DNA of 64,000 nucleotides from AWTP1-13 sp963832445 (GCA_963832445.1 CAWHUM010000013.1:235332-299331); one strand, 5' to 3'. Counted from the stretch's first letter, positions 35,275 through 43,828 are shown. A program made the numbers and translations. Notes: generated by a model from the sequence alone, not told the origin.

Positions 35275-35545
35275 GTGCATGGGTCCCGGCCTTTTCCCGC
35301 TCGCGCCCTGTCGGGCCCTCGCGGCGCCGGGATGACGGGATTTTGTGCATCGTTCCGCTCGTCATCCCGACGCCGTTCGCTCGCGAAGCGGGCGAACGGG
35401 ACCAGGTCGGGACCCATGCACATCGCCACTTGCCGCTCGATGCGGCTTTGCACGACCCCCTCGTCATCCCGACGCCGCTCGCATGCGCAGCGTGCGGGCG
35501 GGACCCATGCACGTCTCAACTTGCTCTCGGATGCGGTCTAGCTGC
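35275..35545. repeat. GTCATCCCG-type dispersed repeats, two full copies and a partial inverted one
   Basis: A truncated, inverted copy (CATGGGTCCCGGCC, then CGGCGCCGGGATGACGG) occupies about 35278-35340. A full copy follows at 35360-35455 (CTCGTCATCCCGACGCCGTT, GGGACCCATGCACATC, CCACTTGCCGCTCGATGCGG). A third runs 35457-35540 (CGTCATCCCGACGCCGCT, GGGACCCATGCACGTCTC, ATGCGGTCT). The head-to-tail arrangement fills the intergenic region before the ornithine cyclodeaminase-like gene. Confidence 0.75.
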
Positions 35546-35615
35546 GACGCACCGCAGGCACTGATCGCCGCCGTTCCATGCTAACCTCTCCCCGCACCGC
35601 CCAGGAACCCCGCCC

Positions 35616-36569
35616 ATGCGCTTCGTCGACGCCGCCGAGGTCCGCCGCCTGCTCTCCTTCCCCGTGCTCATCGATGCGCTGGAGGCCGCGCACCGGCGCC
35701 CCAAGATCAGCGTGCTCGACGGCATGCTGGGCTCCGAGAAGGAGCTCTACTTCGCACGCAGCGCGGTCGACGCCGGCCGCTTCATGGCGAGCAAGCTGAT
35801 CACCAGCTTCCCGGCCAACCTCGCCGGCGGCAAGCTGCCCGCGGTGCAGGCGGTGTGCGTGCTGTTCGACGGGGCCGACGGCCGCCCGCTCGCCGTCATC
35901 GACGGCACCGAGGTCACCTACTGGCGCACCGCGGCCGACTCCGGCCTCGGCGCCAGGTTGCTCGCGCCGCCCAACCCGCAGACGCTGCTGGTGGTCGGCG
36001 CCGGGCAGATGTCGCGCTGGCTGGTGCGTTCGCATCGCACCGTGCGGCCCTCGCTGAAGCGCGTGCTGATCTGGAACCGCACGCCGGCCCGCGCAGTGGA
36101 AGTCGCCGCCTCGCTCACCCAGGAGGGCATTCCCGCCGAGGCCACCGCCGACCTCGACGCCGCCACCCGCATCGCCGATGTGATCTCAACCTGCACGCGC
36201 TCGCACGCGCCGCTGATCAAGGGCGCCAACCTCAAGCCCGGCACGCACCTCGATCTCGTCGGCGGCTACACGCCGCAGACGCGCGAGGCCGACGACGAGG
36301 CCGCCCGCCGCTCCGTCATTTTCGTCGACCGGCGCGAGTCCGCCTTCCACGGCGTCGGCGACATCCTCTCGCCCATCGCCAGCGGCGCTATCCGCGAGGC
36401 CGACGTGCAGGGCGACCTCTACGACCTGGTGCCCGGCAAAATCGCCGGCCGCCGCTCGCCCGCGGACATCACCTTTTTCAAGAACGCCGGCGGCGGCCAC
36501 CTCGACCTGATGACCTGCGAGGTGGTCTACGGCTTGCTCGGCTCCGAAGCTGGTACGGCTAGGTCATGA
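35616..36569 (+). CDS. ornithine cyclodeaminase / mu-crystallin family protein
   Basis: A 317-residue protein (MRFVDAAEVRRLLSFPVLID). It shows FMASKLITSFPANLAGGKLP and VQAVCVLFDGADGRPLAVID with the substrate lysine region, TYWRTAADSGLGARLLAP, and the NAD(P)-binding LLVVGAGQMSRWLVRSHRTV. Members catalyse ornithine cyclodeamination or act as imine (ketimine) reductases or opine-type dehydrogenases, so the reaction is not assigned. The C-terminal end overlaps the convergent hypothetical gene by 43 bases. Confidence 0.88.
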   Translation: MRFVDAAEVRRLLSFPVLIDALEAAHRRPKISVLDGMLGSEKELYFARSAVDAGRFMASKLITSFPANLAGGKLPAVQAVCVLFDGADGRPLAVIDGTEVTYWRTAADSGLGARLLAPPNPQTLLVVGAGQMSRWLVRSHRTVRPSLKRVLIWNRTPARAVEVAASLTQEGIPAEATADLDAATRIADVISTCTRSHAPLIKGANLKPGTHLDLVGGYTPQTREADDEAARRSVIFVDRRESAFHGVGDILSPIASGAIREADVQGDLYDLVPGKIAGRRSPADITFFKNAGGGHLDLMTCEVVYGLLGSEAGTARS

Positions 36570-37354
36570 TCTTTCGCTAGCTGGTTGCGACGAAGCGCAA
36601 GACCATGAACTTCCGTAAGATGAACCATCTGCCCGTCAACTGGCTTTGTCCAAGTTACACCGGATAGGTCCACAATTGTTTGCCCAGGTCGCAACACATC
36701 ACGGAACGTAGTTCCGCTACCCTCACCCCCGAGGACATTTCTCAATCTGGAGGAATCAAACTCCTCAAGGCGCGCGCTTACAGCGATGATGCGCTGATCG
36801 TCGAACTCAAAGTGGCCAATTAGCACTCCGCAATCCCGCAGGAAGGAGAGCGTATCTGCGTCGAGCTTCTTCGCTTCATGGAGTCGTATTCGCACAGCCG
36901 CGCTTGGTCGCGCTGGAGCAATGAAAAGTATCGGCCTGCGGGCGTCCACATTGACTTTCTCAGCGCGCTTGCGAAGGTGGTTACGGGGTAGCCAGATTGA
37001 TACGATCTCAGCTGCTCCTACTTCAGGGATTTGGGGCATTGACCATGAAGCAAGTTCCCTACCGGGGAGCCGCGGGTTGATCTCCTCTGCTGACCTCGCC
37101 CAGTACTCCTTCGTCAACGCGATCTGACAACGACGGTAATCTTCAGCGCCATGGACGCTCAACTTCAGGCTGCCCATAATGTTGCGCACGCCAACGTACA
37201 AGTCGCGGCGCTTGGCCTTGATGGACCATATCGAAGAGAGTCGAAGATTGCCGGCACCGATTGCTACTCGAAGCGTGTCAGTACGGCGTGATTGCTGACC
37301 TGGCATTGGTGGTATACTTGAAGCGTAATGCGTTGTTTGGCTCGTACCCGACAA
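36527..37354 (-). CDS. hypothetical protein, atypical base composition
   Basis: A 275-residue protein; the start could be the first codon at 37354 (MSGTSQTTHYASSIPPM) or the Met 16 codons later. It lacks signal or membrane segments. Readable segments include DLYVGVRNIMGSLKLSVHGA, CQIALTKEYWARSAEEINPR, ADTLSFLRDCGVLIGHFEFD and GTTFRDVLRPGQTIVDLSGV. I do not recognise the family. The base composition is clearly less GC-rich than the flanking metabolic genes, and its 3' end overlaps the convergent ornithine cyclodeaminase-like gene by 43 bases. It looks like a recently acquired gene. Confidence 0.6.
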   Translation of the reverse strand: MSGTSQTTHYASSIPPMPGQQSRRTDTLRVAIGAGNLRLSSIWSIKAKRRDLYVGVRNIMGSLKLSVHGAEDYRRCQIALTKEYWARSAEEINPRLPGRELASWSMPQIPEVGAAEIVSIWLPRNHLRKRAEKVNVDARRPILFIAPARPSAAVRIRLHEAKKLDADTLSFLRDCGVLIGHFEFDDQRIIAVSARLEEFDSSRLRNVLGGEGSGTTFRDVLRPGQTIVDLSGVTWTKPVDGQMVHLTEVHGLALRRNQLAKDHDLAVPASEPSKP

Positions 37355-37383
37355 GCAGTATTCTTCGGAATGGAGTCCGACTG

Positions 37384-38589
37384 ATGTCCAACGAGCCGCG
37401 CCGCGCCGGCCGCCATTTCCTGCAAATCCCCGGGCCCACTCCGATCCCTGACCGGATTCTCAGGGCCATGGACATGCCGGTGATCGACCACCGCGGCCCC
37501 GAGTTCAAGAAGCTGGGGCTCAAGGTGTTTGCGGGCATCAAGACCGTCTTCAAGACCACCGGCCCCGTGGTGATCTATCCCTCCTCCGGCACCGGCGCGT
37601 GGGAAGCGGCGCTGCTCAACACGCTCTCTCCCGGCGACAAGGTGCTGATGTACGAGACCGGGCACTTCGCCACCTTGTGGAAGACCATCGCGGTGAAGCT
37701 CGGCCTGCAGCCTGAGTTCATCGCCTCCGACTGGCGCAGCGGCGCCGACGCGGCAGCCATCGAGGCACGCCTGCGTGACGACAAGGGCCACACCATCAAG
37801 GCCGTGTGCGTCGTTCACAACGAGACCTCCACGGGGGCCACCTCGCGCATCGACGAGGTGCGCCGCGCCATCGACGCGGCCAAGCACCCGGCGCTGCTGA
37901 TGGTCGACACCATCTCCTCGCTCGCTTCCATCGACTACCGCCACGACGAGTGGGGCGTCGACGTCACGGTAGGCGGCTCGCAGAAGGGGCTGATGCTTCC
38001 CCCCGGGCTCGGCTTCAATGCCATCAGCGACAAGGCGTTGGCCGCCTCGAAGGCGGCAAAGCTACCCAAGTCCTACTTCGGCTGGGAGGAGATGCTCGCC
38101 GCCAACAAGGACGGCTTCTTCCCCTACACGCCCGCCACCAACCTGCTCTACGGGCTCTCCGAGGCCATCGACATGCTGCACGAGGAAGGCCTCGACCGCG
38201 TCTTCGCCCGCCACGACCGCCATGCCGAGGGCGTGCGTCGTGCCGTCAAAGCCTGGGGCCTCGAGATCCTGTGCAGGGACCCCAAGTACTACTCCTCCAC
38301 TCTCACCGCAGTGCTGATGCCCGCGGGGCACAACGCCGACGCGTTGCGTAACGTGGCGCTGGAGAACTTCGACGTTTCGCTGGGCACCGGCCTCACCAAA
38401 GTCGCCGGCAAGGTGTTCCGCATCGGCCACCTGGGCGACACCAACGACCTCACCATCATCGCCACCCTCGCCGGCGTCGAGATGGCGCTGTCGCTTTCCG
38501 GCGTGCCGCACAAGCCCGACGGCGTGCGCGCGGCGATGGCGTATTTCACAGAGACCGCCAAGTCTGGATCTGCCTCTGGCCATGCGTGA
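37384..38589 (+). CDS. serine-glyoxylate / alanine-glyoxylate aminotransferase family protein
   Basis: A 401-residue protein from the ATG at 37384 (MSNEPRRAGRHFLQIPGPTP). The opening PGPTPIPDRILRAMDMPVIDHRG, the loop YPSSGTGAWEAALLNTLSPG, VVHNETSTGATSRIDEVRRA, and the PLP lysine K201 in VGGSQKGLMLPPGLGF match class V aminotransferases of the SGAT/AGAT group. These convert serine plus glyoxylate to hydroxypyruvate plus glycine, or alanine to pyruvate. In the serine cycle this is a core step, but no other serine-cycle gene is next to it. The FAD/Fe-S hydroxyacid oxidase and the 3-hydroxyisobutyrate-type dehydrogenase nearby could handle related three-carbon acids. Confidence 0.92.
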   Translation: MSNEPRRAGRHFLQIPGPTPIPDRILRAMDMPVIDHRGPEFKKLGLKVFAGIKTVFKTTGPVVIYPSSGTGAWEAALLNTLSPGDKVLMYETGHFATLWKTIAVKLGLQPEFIASDWRSGADAAAIEARLRDDKGHTIKAVCVVHNETSTGATSRIDEVRRAIDAAKHPALLMVDTISSLASIDYRHDEWGVDVTVGGSQKGLMLPPGLGFNAISDKALAASKAAKLPKSYFGWEEMLAANKDGFFPYTPATNLLYGLSEAIDMLHEEGLDRVFARHDRHAEGVRRAVKAWGLEILCRDPKYYSSTLTAVLMPAGHNADALRNVALENFDVSLGTGLTKVAGKVFRIGHLGDTNDLTIIATLAGVEMALSLSGVPHKPDGVRAAMAYFTETAKSGSASGHA

Positions 38590-38604
38590 AGTCTCGACGG
38601 TGCC

Positions 38605-38715
38605 GCGACGTCCCCCTCCCCTCGTGGGGAGGGGACAGGGGTGGGGGTGGCGACGCACGGGCGCCCCCTGCAGATTCACCCCACCCCTGTCCCCTCCCCA
38701 CAAGGGGGAGGGGAA
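38605..38715. repeat. CCCTCCCC/GGGGAGGGG palindromic repeats flanking the enoyl-CoA hydratase start region
   Basis: At 38610-38640 the sequence reads CCCCCTCCCCTCGTGGGGAG GGG, with a following ACAGGGGTGGGG. At 38679-38715 the inverted form CCCCACCCCTGTCCCCTCCC and CAAGGGGGAGGGGAA appears. The two form a large inverted pair around a 35-base centre and could fold into a very stable hairpin in the leader. A shorter copy of the same unit lies inside the FAD/Fe-S oxidase gene at 34160-34195. Confidence 0.8.
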
Positions 38716-38765
38716 TTGCGTCGGCGCAAGTCGATGGCGACAGCCCCCTACTGGAAGCGAACAAA

Positions 38766-39558
38766 ATGAAAGACGCCCCGAGCGACGACATCCTCTACGA
38801 GGTGCGGACCCAGGTCGGCATCGTCACCTTCAACCGGCCGTCCGCCCACAATGCGCTGACCTTCGAGATGTACGATCGTCTGGGCGAGATCTGCGCCACG
38901 CTGCCCCCAGATCGCTCGGTGCGCGCGCTCATCGTCACCGGCGCGGGCGGGCGCGCCTTCGGCGCCGGCACCGACATCTCGCTCTTCCGCGACTTCAAGA
39001 GCGGCGAGGACGGCCTCGCCTACGAGGCGCGTATGGAGGCCATGTTCGACAAGCTCGAGCGCTGCCCGGTGCCCACGATTGCCGCCATCCCCGGCATCTG
39101 CACCGGCGGCGCGGCCGTGATCGCCGCCGCCTGCGACCTGCGCATCGCCACCCGCAACTTCAAGTTCGGCTTCCCCATCGCCCGCACGCTCGCCAACTGC
39201 CTCTCGGCCGCCAACATCGCCCGCGTCGCCATGATCACGGGCGTTCGGCCGCGCCGTCGACATGCTGATGACCACCCGCCTCATCGAGGCCGACGAGGCG
39301 CTCGCCATCGGTCTCGTCAACGAGCTCTTCGACACGCCCGAGGCGCTGATGCAGCGCGCGCTTGCCATCGGAGCGCAAATCGCCGCCCAGGCTCCGCTCA
39401 CCATGCAGGCCGGCAAGGAGGTGGTACGGCGCATGCGCGAGCAGTTCGGCGGCATCGACGACAAGGACCTGATCGCGCTGTGCTACGGCAGCGCCGACTT
39501 CCGCGAGGGGCTCGATGCGTTCCTCGCCAAGCGCAAGCCGCAGTTCAAGGGGAGGTAG
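38766..39558 (+). pseudogene. enoyl-CoA hydratase/isomerase family protein, one frameshift
   Basis: From the ATG at 38766 (MKDAPSDDILYEVRTQVGIV): VTFNRPSAHNALTFEMYDRL, GAGGRAFGAGTDISLFRDF (oxyanion hole), and the second oxyanion element IPGICTGGAAVIAAACDLRI followed by FGFPIARTLANCLSAANIA. An extra G near 39243 breaks the frame; dropping it restores ITGFGRAVDMLMTTRLIEAD, which continues as LAIGLVNELFDTPEALMQRA to the stop at 39556-39558. It is a full crotonase-fold enzyme, hydrating an enoyl-CoA. The reaction is not further specified. It lies 103 bases upstream of the 3-hydroxyisobutyrate-type dehydrogenase. Confidence 0.85.
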
Positions 39559-39642
39559 GTGTCAGACCCTCCGGGTCTGATACCATGGCACCAACAAACC
39601 TGTAGTCGGAGTTACGGTGTCAGGCCCGGAGGGTCTGACACG
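39558..39642. repeat. paired GTGTCAGACCC palindromes, second copy
   Basis: 39558-39584 (GGTGTCAGACCC, TCC, GGGTCTGATACC) and 39616-39642 (GGTGTCAGGCCC, GGA, GGGTCTGACACG) are separated by 31 bases. They occupy the gap between the enoyl-CoA hydratase stop and the next start. The design is the same as at 19098-19203. Confidence 0.85.
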
Positions 39643-39661
39643 CACACGGGAGGAAACAACA

Positions 39662-40549
39662 ATGGCCAAGATCGGCGTCATCGGGCTCGGCAACATGGGG
39701 TTGCCCATGGCCGGCAACCTGGTCAAGAAGGGCCACGAGGTGAAGGGCTTCGACCTCGTGCCGGCGAACCTGGAAGGGGCGGCTGGACGCGGCGTGAAAA
39801 ACGCCGGCTCCGGCACCGACGCTGCCAAGGATGTGGACGTCGTCCTCACCATGCTGCCCGCCGGCCGCCACGTGCTCGAGGTGTACGGCTCAGGCATTCT
39901 GCAGGCCGCCAAGCCCGGCACGCTGTTCATCGACTCATCCACCATCGACGTCGCCTCGGCCCGCACGGCACACAAGCTCGCCGCGGATGCCAAGATGCTC
40001 TCGCTCGACGCGCCGGTATCGGGCGGCGTCGGCGGCGCAGAGGCTGGCACCCTCACCTTCATGTGCGGTGGCACCAGCGATGCCTTCGCCAAGGCGAAGC
40101 CGGTCCTGGAGGACATGGGCCGCAAGGTCGTGCACTGCGGAGAAGCCGGCGCCGGCCAGGCCACCAAGATTTGCAACAACATGATGCTCGCCGTCGCCAT
40201 GATCGGAGTGTGCGAGGCGTTCGTGCTGGCCGAGAAGCTCGGGCTCTCGCACCAGGCGCTGTTCGATGTGACCTCCACCTCCTCTGGCCAATCCTGGGCG
40301 CTGACCAGCTATTGCCCGGTGCCGGGCATGGTCCCCGCATCGCCCGCCAACAACAACTACAAGGCGGGCTTCGCCTCCGCGCTGATGCTCAAGGACCTCA
40401 AGCTCGCGCAGGAGGCGGCGTCGGCCGCTGGCGCCACCACGCCGATGGGCGCAGCGGCGGCGCAGCTCTACGGACTGCACAACGCCTGGGGCGAGGGCGC
40501 CACCGATTTCTCCGGCATCATCCATTTGATCCGCGGCAAGGGGAAATAG
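39662..40549 (+). CDS. mmsB: 3-hydroxyisobutyrate dehydrogenase family protein
   Basis: A 295-residue protein from the ATG at 39662 (MAKIGVIGLGNMGLPMAGNL) with GGAGGAA eight bases upstream. The Rossmann glycine motif GLGNMGLPMA, FIDSSTIDVASARTAHKL, LDAPVSGGVGGAEAGTLTFM, and the catalytic lysine in GAGQATKICNNMMLA identify the beta-hydroxyacid dehydrogenase family. It oxidises 3-hydroxyisobutyrate to methylmalonate semialdehyde (valine catabolism) or reduces tartronate semialdehyde; the short C-terminal segment IIHLIRGKGK fits the former class better. The gene symbol is at family level. Confidence 0.88.
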   Translation: MAKIGVIGLGNMGLPMAGNLVKKGHEVKGFDLVPANLEGAAGRGVKNAGSGTDAAKDVDVVLTMLPAGRHVLEVYGSGILQAAKPGTLFIDSSTIDVASARTAHKLAADAKMLSLDAPVSGGVGGAEAGTLTFMCGGTSDAFAKAKPVLEDMGRKVVHCGEAGAGQATKICNNMMLAVAMIGVCEAFVLAEKLGLSHQALFDVTSTSSGQSWALTSYCPVPGMVPASPANNNYKAGFASALMLKDLKLAQEAASAAGATTPMGAAAAQLYGLHNAWGEGATDFSGIIHLIRGKGK

Positions 40550-40877
40550 GCTGCGAGATCACAAAAGAACGCTTGTTGCAGCAGCGCAACTCTTCCGGGT
40601 AAGCGTCAGCTTTCCTCTCGATAGCAGACGCTACGCTACCTCGCGGCCAAAGTCGGCTTTGTGCCAATTCTTAACTCATGCGCTGCAGCAAAGTTGGGGC
40701 GCGCCCACATGACCAAGTCACCACACGATCGGATTTCGTGGCTCGACCCATTCTTTTCGAAGAAGTGCCGGCATTTGCCTCTGCCTGCCGTCAGGGTTGC
40801 ACCGGATTTCGCTGAGCGGCAGCAATGTGGAGACTGGGAACCGGTGTCGGACGGCGGGAGAGAGCGGTCGGCGCGTC
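40550..40877. other. intergenic region, no gene
   Basis: No frame here shows family likeness. Sequence composition falls toward AT-richer values at 40640-40760. The last 60 bases contain GGGAGAGAG about 15 bases before the GTG start of the response regulator, too far for a good ribosome site. A promoter probably lies here but no clear -35/-10 pair is visible. Confidence 0.5.
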
Positions 40878-41510
40878 GTGACCCGCATTCTCATTGCAGA
40901 CGATCATGAGGTGGTTCGCTCCGGCCTGCGAAAAATCCTGGAAACACAACCGGCGTGGGAAGTGGTAGCCGAAGCTACGGATGGCAAAGAGGCCGTGGCC
41001 AAAGCCATCGAGACAGTCCCCGATATTGCCATTATCGACTATTCGCTGCCGATCTTGAATGGACTCGAGGTGACCCGGCAAATTCGCCAGAGACTGCCCA
41101 GAACGGAAGTGCTCATCTTCACCATGCACGAGGATGATGCGCTCGTCACGGAGCTTCTCCAGGCGGGTGCGCGTGGTTATCTCCTCAAGTCGGACGCCAG
41201 TCGCTACTTGATTGCAGCCATCGACGCGCTCGCGTCTCACAAACCATTTTTTACTTCGAGCGTGTCTGAGGCATTGCTTCAGTCATTCACTGCACGAACG
41301 GGTCGAGGGGTTTCGGCCCTTACCCCTCGGGAGCGCCAGATCGTTCAATTGATCGCCGAAGGTTACACCAACAAGGCGATCGCCCAGCTGCTCAATATCA
41401 GCCTCAAGACCGTCGAGACGCACCGCGCTGCCGTGATGCGAAAGCTCAATCTTGCGTCGTCCGCCGCGCTCGTTCGATATGCGATCCGGAATAGACTTGT
41501 TGAACCCTAG
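40878..41510 (+). CDS. NarL/FixJ-type response regulator (REC + LuxR HTH), copy A
   Basis: A 210-residue protein, starting at a GTG at 40878 (TRILIADDHEVVRSGLRKIL); this start gives exact length agreement with copy B, which also uses GTG. The receiver domain has DD at residues 8-9, the phospho-acceptor Asp in IAIIDYSLPI, the Thr in VLIFTMHEDD and the Lys in GYLLKSDASR. The C-terminal HTH reads LTPRERQIVQLIAEGYTNKA, IAQLLNISLKTVETHRAAVM. About 70% of residues match the regulator at 42854-43486, in the opposite orientation. No histidine kinase gene is adjacent. Confidence 0.92.
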   Translation: MTRILIADDHEVVRSGLRKILETQPAWEVVAEATDGKEAVAKAIETVPDIAIIDYSLPILNGLEVTRQIRQRLPRTEVLIFTMHEDDALVTELLQAGARGYLLKSDASRYLIAAIDALASHKPFFTSSVSEALLQSFTARTGRGVSALTPRERQIVQLIAEGYTNKAIAQLLNISLKTVETHRAAVMRKLNLASSAALVRYAIRNRLVEP

Positions 41511-41792
41511 CTATTAGATGCGCGCAAGGGGCCTGCGCCTTTGTCGTGCACCATCCCATGGTGCTGCAAATCGCGACGACGCACACTTCTCCCCCAACCT
41601 GGGGATAGAGCGGTGCCCCAAATCCGCCCACCTAGCACGTGTAACCTAGGGCGCTGCGCAAAGAGCAAGGCACTTGCTCATCCGTGCTCGGCCCTCGCCC
41701 AGGGGGATGCACACCTCTGCCGACAGCAGTCGCCGCTCTGTGCATCTCTCTACCCTCGGACGGCATGGCCTCCACCCTTGGGCACACATCGC

Positions 41793-41996
41793 ATGTTCAG
41801 GATCGTCCTACAGCCGGAAGAACAAGAATTGCTCCTCATTATCAAGGACGGACTGATCCCCGCCGGCCTGATTCCCGGACCGCTATTGCTCAAGCTGATG
41901 GCTCTTCGCATGCTGACATTTGATGAGCATGGGAAGCCGGTGCTGACGGAGCTTGCCGAGGCCGCTCTTGCGCGGATGCAAGGCCAAGTTCATTGA
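41793..41996 (+). CDS. small hypothetical protein
   Basis: A 67-residue protein from the ATG at 41793 (MFRIVLQPEEQELLLIIKDG), continuing LIPAGLIPGPLLLKLMALRM and LTELAEAALARMQGQVH. It is amphipathic, without a signal sequence. It is not a family I recognise. The start is chosen because upstream codons are low-complexity; a ribosome site is weak. The neighbourhood (two response regulators, orphan genes, IS) is accessory. Confidence 0.5.
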   Translation: MFRIVLQPEEQELLLIIKDGLIPAGLIPGPLLLKLMALRMLTFDEHGKPVLTELAEAALARMQGQVH

Positions 41997-42111
41997 CAGA
42001 GAGCGGCTGAACGCTTGTTCGTCCGCGAGGTGCCACAGCCCGCTATTTTGGCGGGCTTTGCATTTGGAGCAGGCGATGGCCGAACTATTGGTATTTCCAG
42101 CGCAATTCGAG

Positions 42112-42501
42112 CTAACTGCTCTTCTTGGGCCGAACGGTGTAGTGCACATCGAATACGATACGCGCAATGCCCACCAAGCCGGAGTTGGCGCGAAAGGAGA
42201 ACACGCCCGGAGCAAAGGTGATGCTGAGGTCTGGCTTGCCGGTGCTCACACCCTTCTCGAAAGCCTCAGCGACAGCGGCTTGCCCAACGGAGCTTTTTGG
42301 GGTCGTGTTAGTCTGCTTGTAGAATCCTGACAGCATCTGATGCGCATCGTAGATCATTCCCGTGCGCGTCTCTCGGAACAATTTCTTTTTGAGGTGCGCC
42401 TCATCTAGGCGTCGCGTCGATCCATCTCGAAATTCAACGGTGCACCCCTGGAATTTGGCCGAAACGTCGAATGCGACCTTGACCCAATTGTCATCAGGCA
42501 C
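42112..42501 (-). CDS. hypothetical protein
   Basis: A 129-residue protein (MPDDNWVKVAFDVSAKFQGC), with CTVEFRDGSTRRLDEAHLKK, MIYDAHQMLSGFYKQTNTTP and GLVGIARIVFDVHYTVRPKK. The composition is AT-richer than the metabolic neighbours. There is no signal or membrane segment. I cannot assign a family. It is convergent with the 67-residue gene. Confidence 0.5.
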   Translation of the reverse strand: MPDDNWVKVAFDVSAKFQGCTVEFRDGSTRRLDEAHLKKKLFRETRTGMIYDAHQMLSGFYKQTNTTPKSSVGQAAVAEAFEKGVSTGKPDLSITFAPGVFSFRANSGLVGIARIVFDVHYTVRPKKSS

Positions 42502-42853
42502 GGTGCGATCTCCACATCAGTGCAGATGAAACCGCTCATACGAACAGCCGCAGTAGCTCAGATGCCCAAGAGTACGCACGCCGTGGCCGAAGCGATGCGG
42601 CTGTTCTTGATCATCTGAAGTTCGATGTAGTGCGCCAAGATCGATCGGCCCTAACGGTCAGCCAAACCGGCTGCAGGACGGTCGACCCAAGAGGCGATCG
42701 TTCCTTGTCGGTCCCGCCGGGCATGCCGTCCCCCCCTCATGACAGGCGTCCCGGCTTTCGAGCCCCGCTCCTCCCCCGAGCGGGGCTCGACATCTCAACT
42801 GCGCAAACGCAATCCCTCGCGCCGCGGGCGACGGGGAACGGCCTCCGGCCCCT
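42502..42853. other. intergenic region with one strong hairpin
   Basis: No frame here has protein character. It contains the hairpin at 42759-42789 (separate entry). 42720-42745 is a C-run-rich stretch. The region separates the start of the hypothetical gene from the stop of response regulator copy B. Confidence 0.5.
42759..42789 (-). terminator. candidate terminator hairpin after response regulator copy B
   Basis: CGAGCCCCGCTC at 42759-42770 and GAGCGGGGCTCG at 42778-42789 are perfect 12-base arms around a seven-base loop. It lies 65 bases past the stop of the minus-strand response regulator. A T-run does not follow in either direction, so it may be a terminator only with assistance, or a stabilising 3' structure. 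Confidence 0.55.
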
Positions 42854-43486
42854 CTAGGCCTCGATGATTTCGTTGCGGATGGCATAGCGCACCAGCGAGG
42901 CCGAGGATGACAGGTTGAGCTTTCGCATCGCGGTTGCTCGGTGCGTCTCCACGGTCTTGAGGCTGATGTTGAGCACGTTGGCAATCTGCTTGTTGGTGTG
43001 CCCTTCCGCGATCAGCTGAACGACACCCCGCTCGCGAGGCGTGAGCGCGAACTGGGTGTGGCCCGGTCGCTTGAGGAAGGAATTGAGCAAAGCTTCCGAG
43101 ACCTTGTCCGTGAAGAACGGCTTGTGCAGCGCTAGGGACTCGATCGCCGCCAGCAGGAAACGGGACGCATCCGACTTGAGCAGAAAGCCGCGGGCGCCGG
43201 CAGCCAGCAGGTCGCGGATGACAGTTTCACTGTCGTGCATGGTGAATATCAGCACTTCCGTCCGCGGCAGCCGCGCACGGATTTGCCGCGTCGCCTCTAC
43301 GCCGTTGACCAGCGGCAAGGCATAGTCGAGAACAGCAATATCGGGCTTGAGTTCAAGGGCCTTTGCCACGGCCTCTTTGCCGTCCAAGGCCTCACCGACC
43401 ACTTCCCACTTGGGCTGGGATTCCAGGTTTCTGCGGAGGCCGTACCTCACTACCTCATGGTCGTCGGCGATCAAGATACGGGTCAC
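42854..43486 (-). CDS. NarL/FixJ-type response regulator (REC + LuxR HTH), copy B
   Basis: A 210-residue protein starting with a GTG at 43486 (TRILIADDHEVVRYGLRRNL). The receiver has the acidic pair, phospho-acceptor Asp in IAVLDYALPL, Thr in VLIFTMHDSE and Lys in GFLLKSDASR; the HTH reads LTPRERGVVQLIAEGHTNKQ and IANVLNISLKTVETHRATAM. It is a paralogue of copy A (40878-41510), converging on it with two orphan genes between. It probably binds related promoter sites; its kinase partner is not in the window. Confidence 0.92.
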   Translation of the reverse strand: MTRILIADDHEVVRYGLRRNLESQPKWEVVGEALDGKEAVAKALELKPDIAVLDYALPLVNGVEATRQIRARLPRTEVLIFTMHDSETVIRDLLAAGARGFLLKSDASRFLLAAIESLALHKPFFTDKVSEALLNSFLKRPGHTQFALTPRERGVVQLIAEGHTNKQIANVLNISLKTVETHRATAMRKLNLSSSASLVRYAIRNEIIEA

Positions 43487-43828
43487 CGGGGGTGCATGCC
43501 TTTGCTGTGGGGATTGCTATCCGAAGTTCAGACTATGACTGCTCGCGGCCTATTCGGCTTAACCCTGGCGCCAACAGCGTTAAACCCCGACCCAAAGGCG
43601 CGGCTCGCGAACAAGCCGCCTTGCGTCGTCGGCATGGAAGGTCGGCATGGACGCTTGTGGTCGGCGCGCATCATCTGAGCCGCAAGCTCAAGGTGCTCAT
43701 ATATGCGCGGAAAGAGCGGCTACCGCACGAAAGTGCCGTAGCTGTCCGACATCAGCACCTGTGAGACAGATTTAGCGGCTTGAGGAAGGGAGGATTTCTG
43801 GCTCATCGTAGCCCTCAGGGGAGCGAAG

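Noticed and set aside
34796..35545. Possible CRISPR array from repeated units
   Set aside because: Copies are ~95 bases, imperfect, unevenly spaced and partly inverted, and no cas genes are present.
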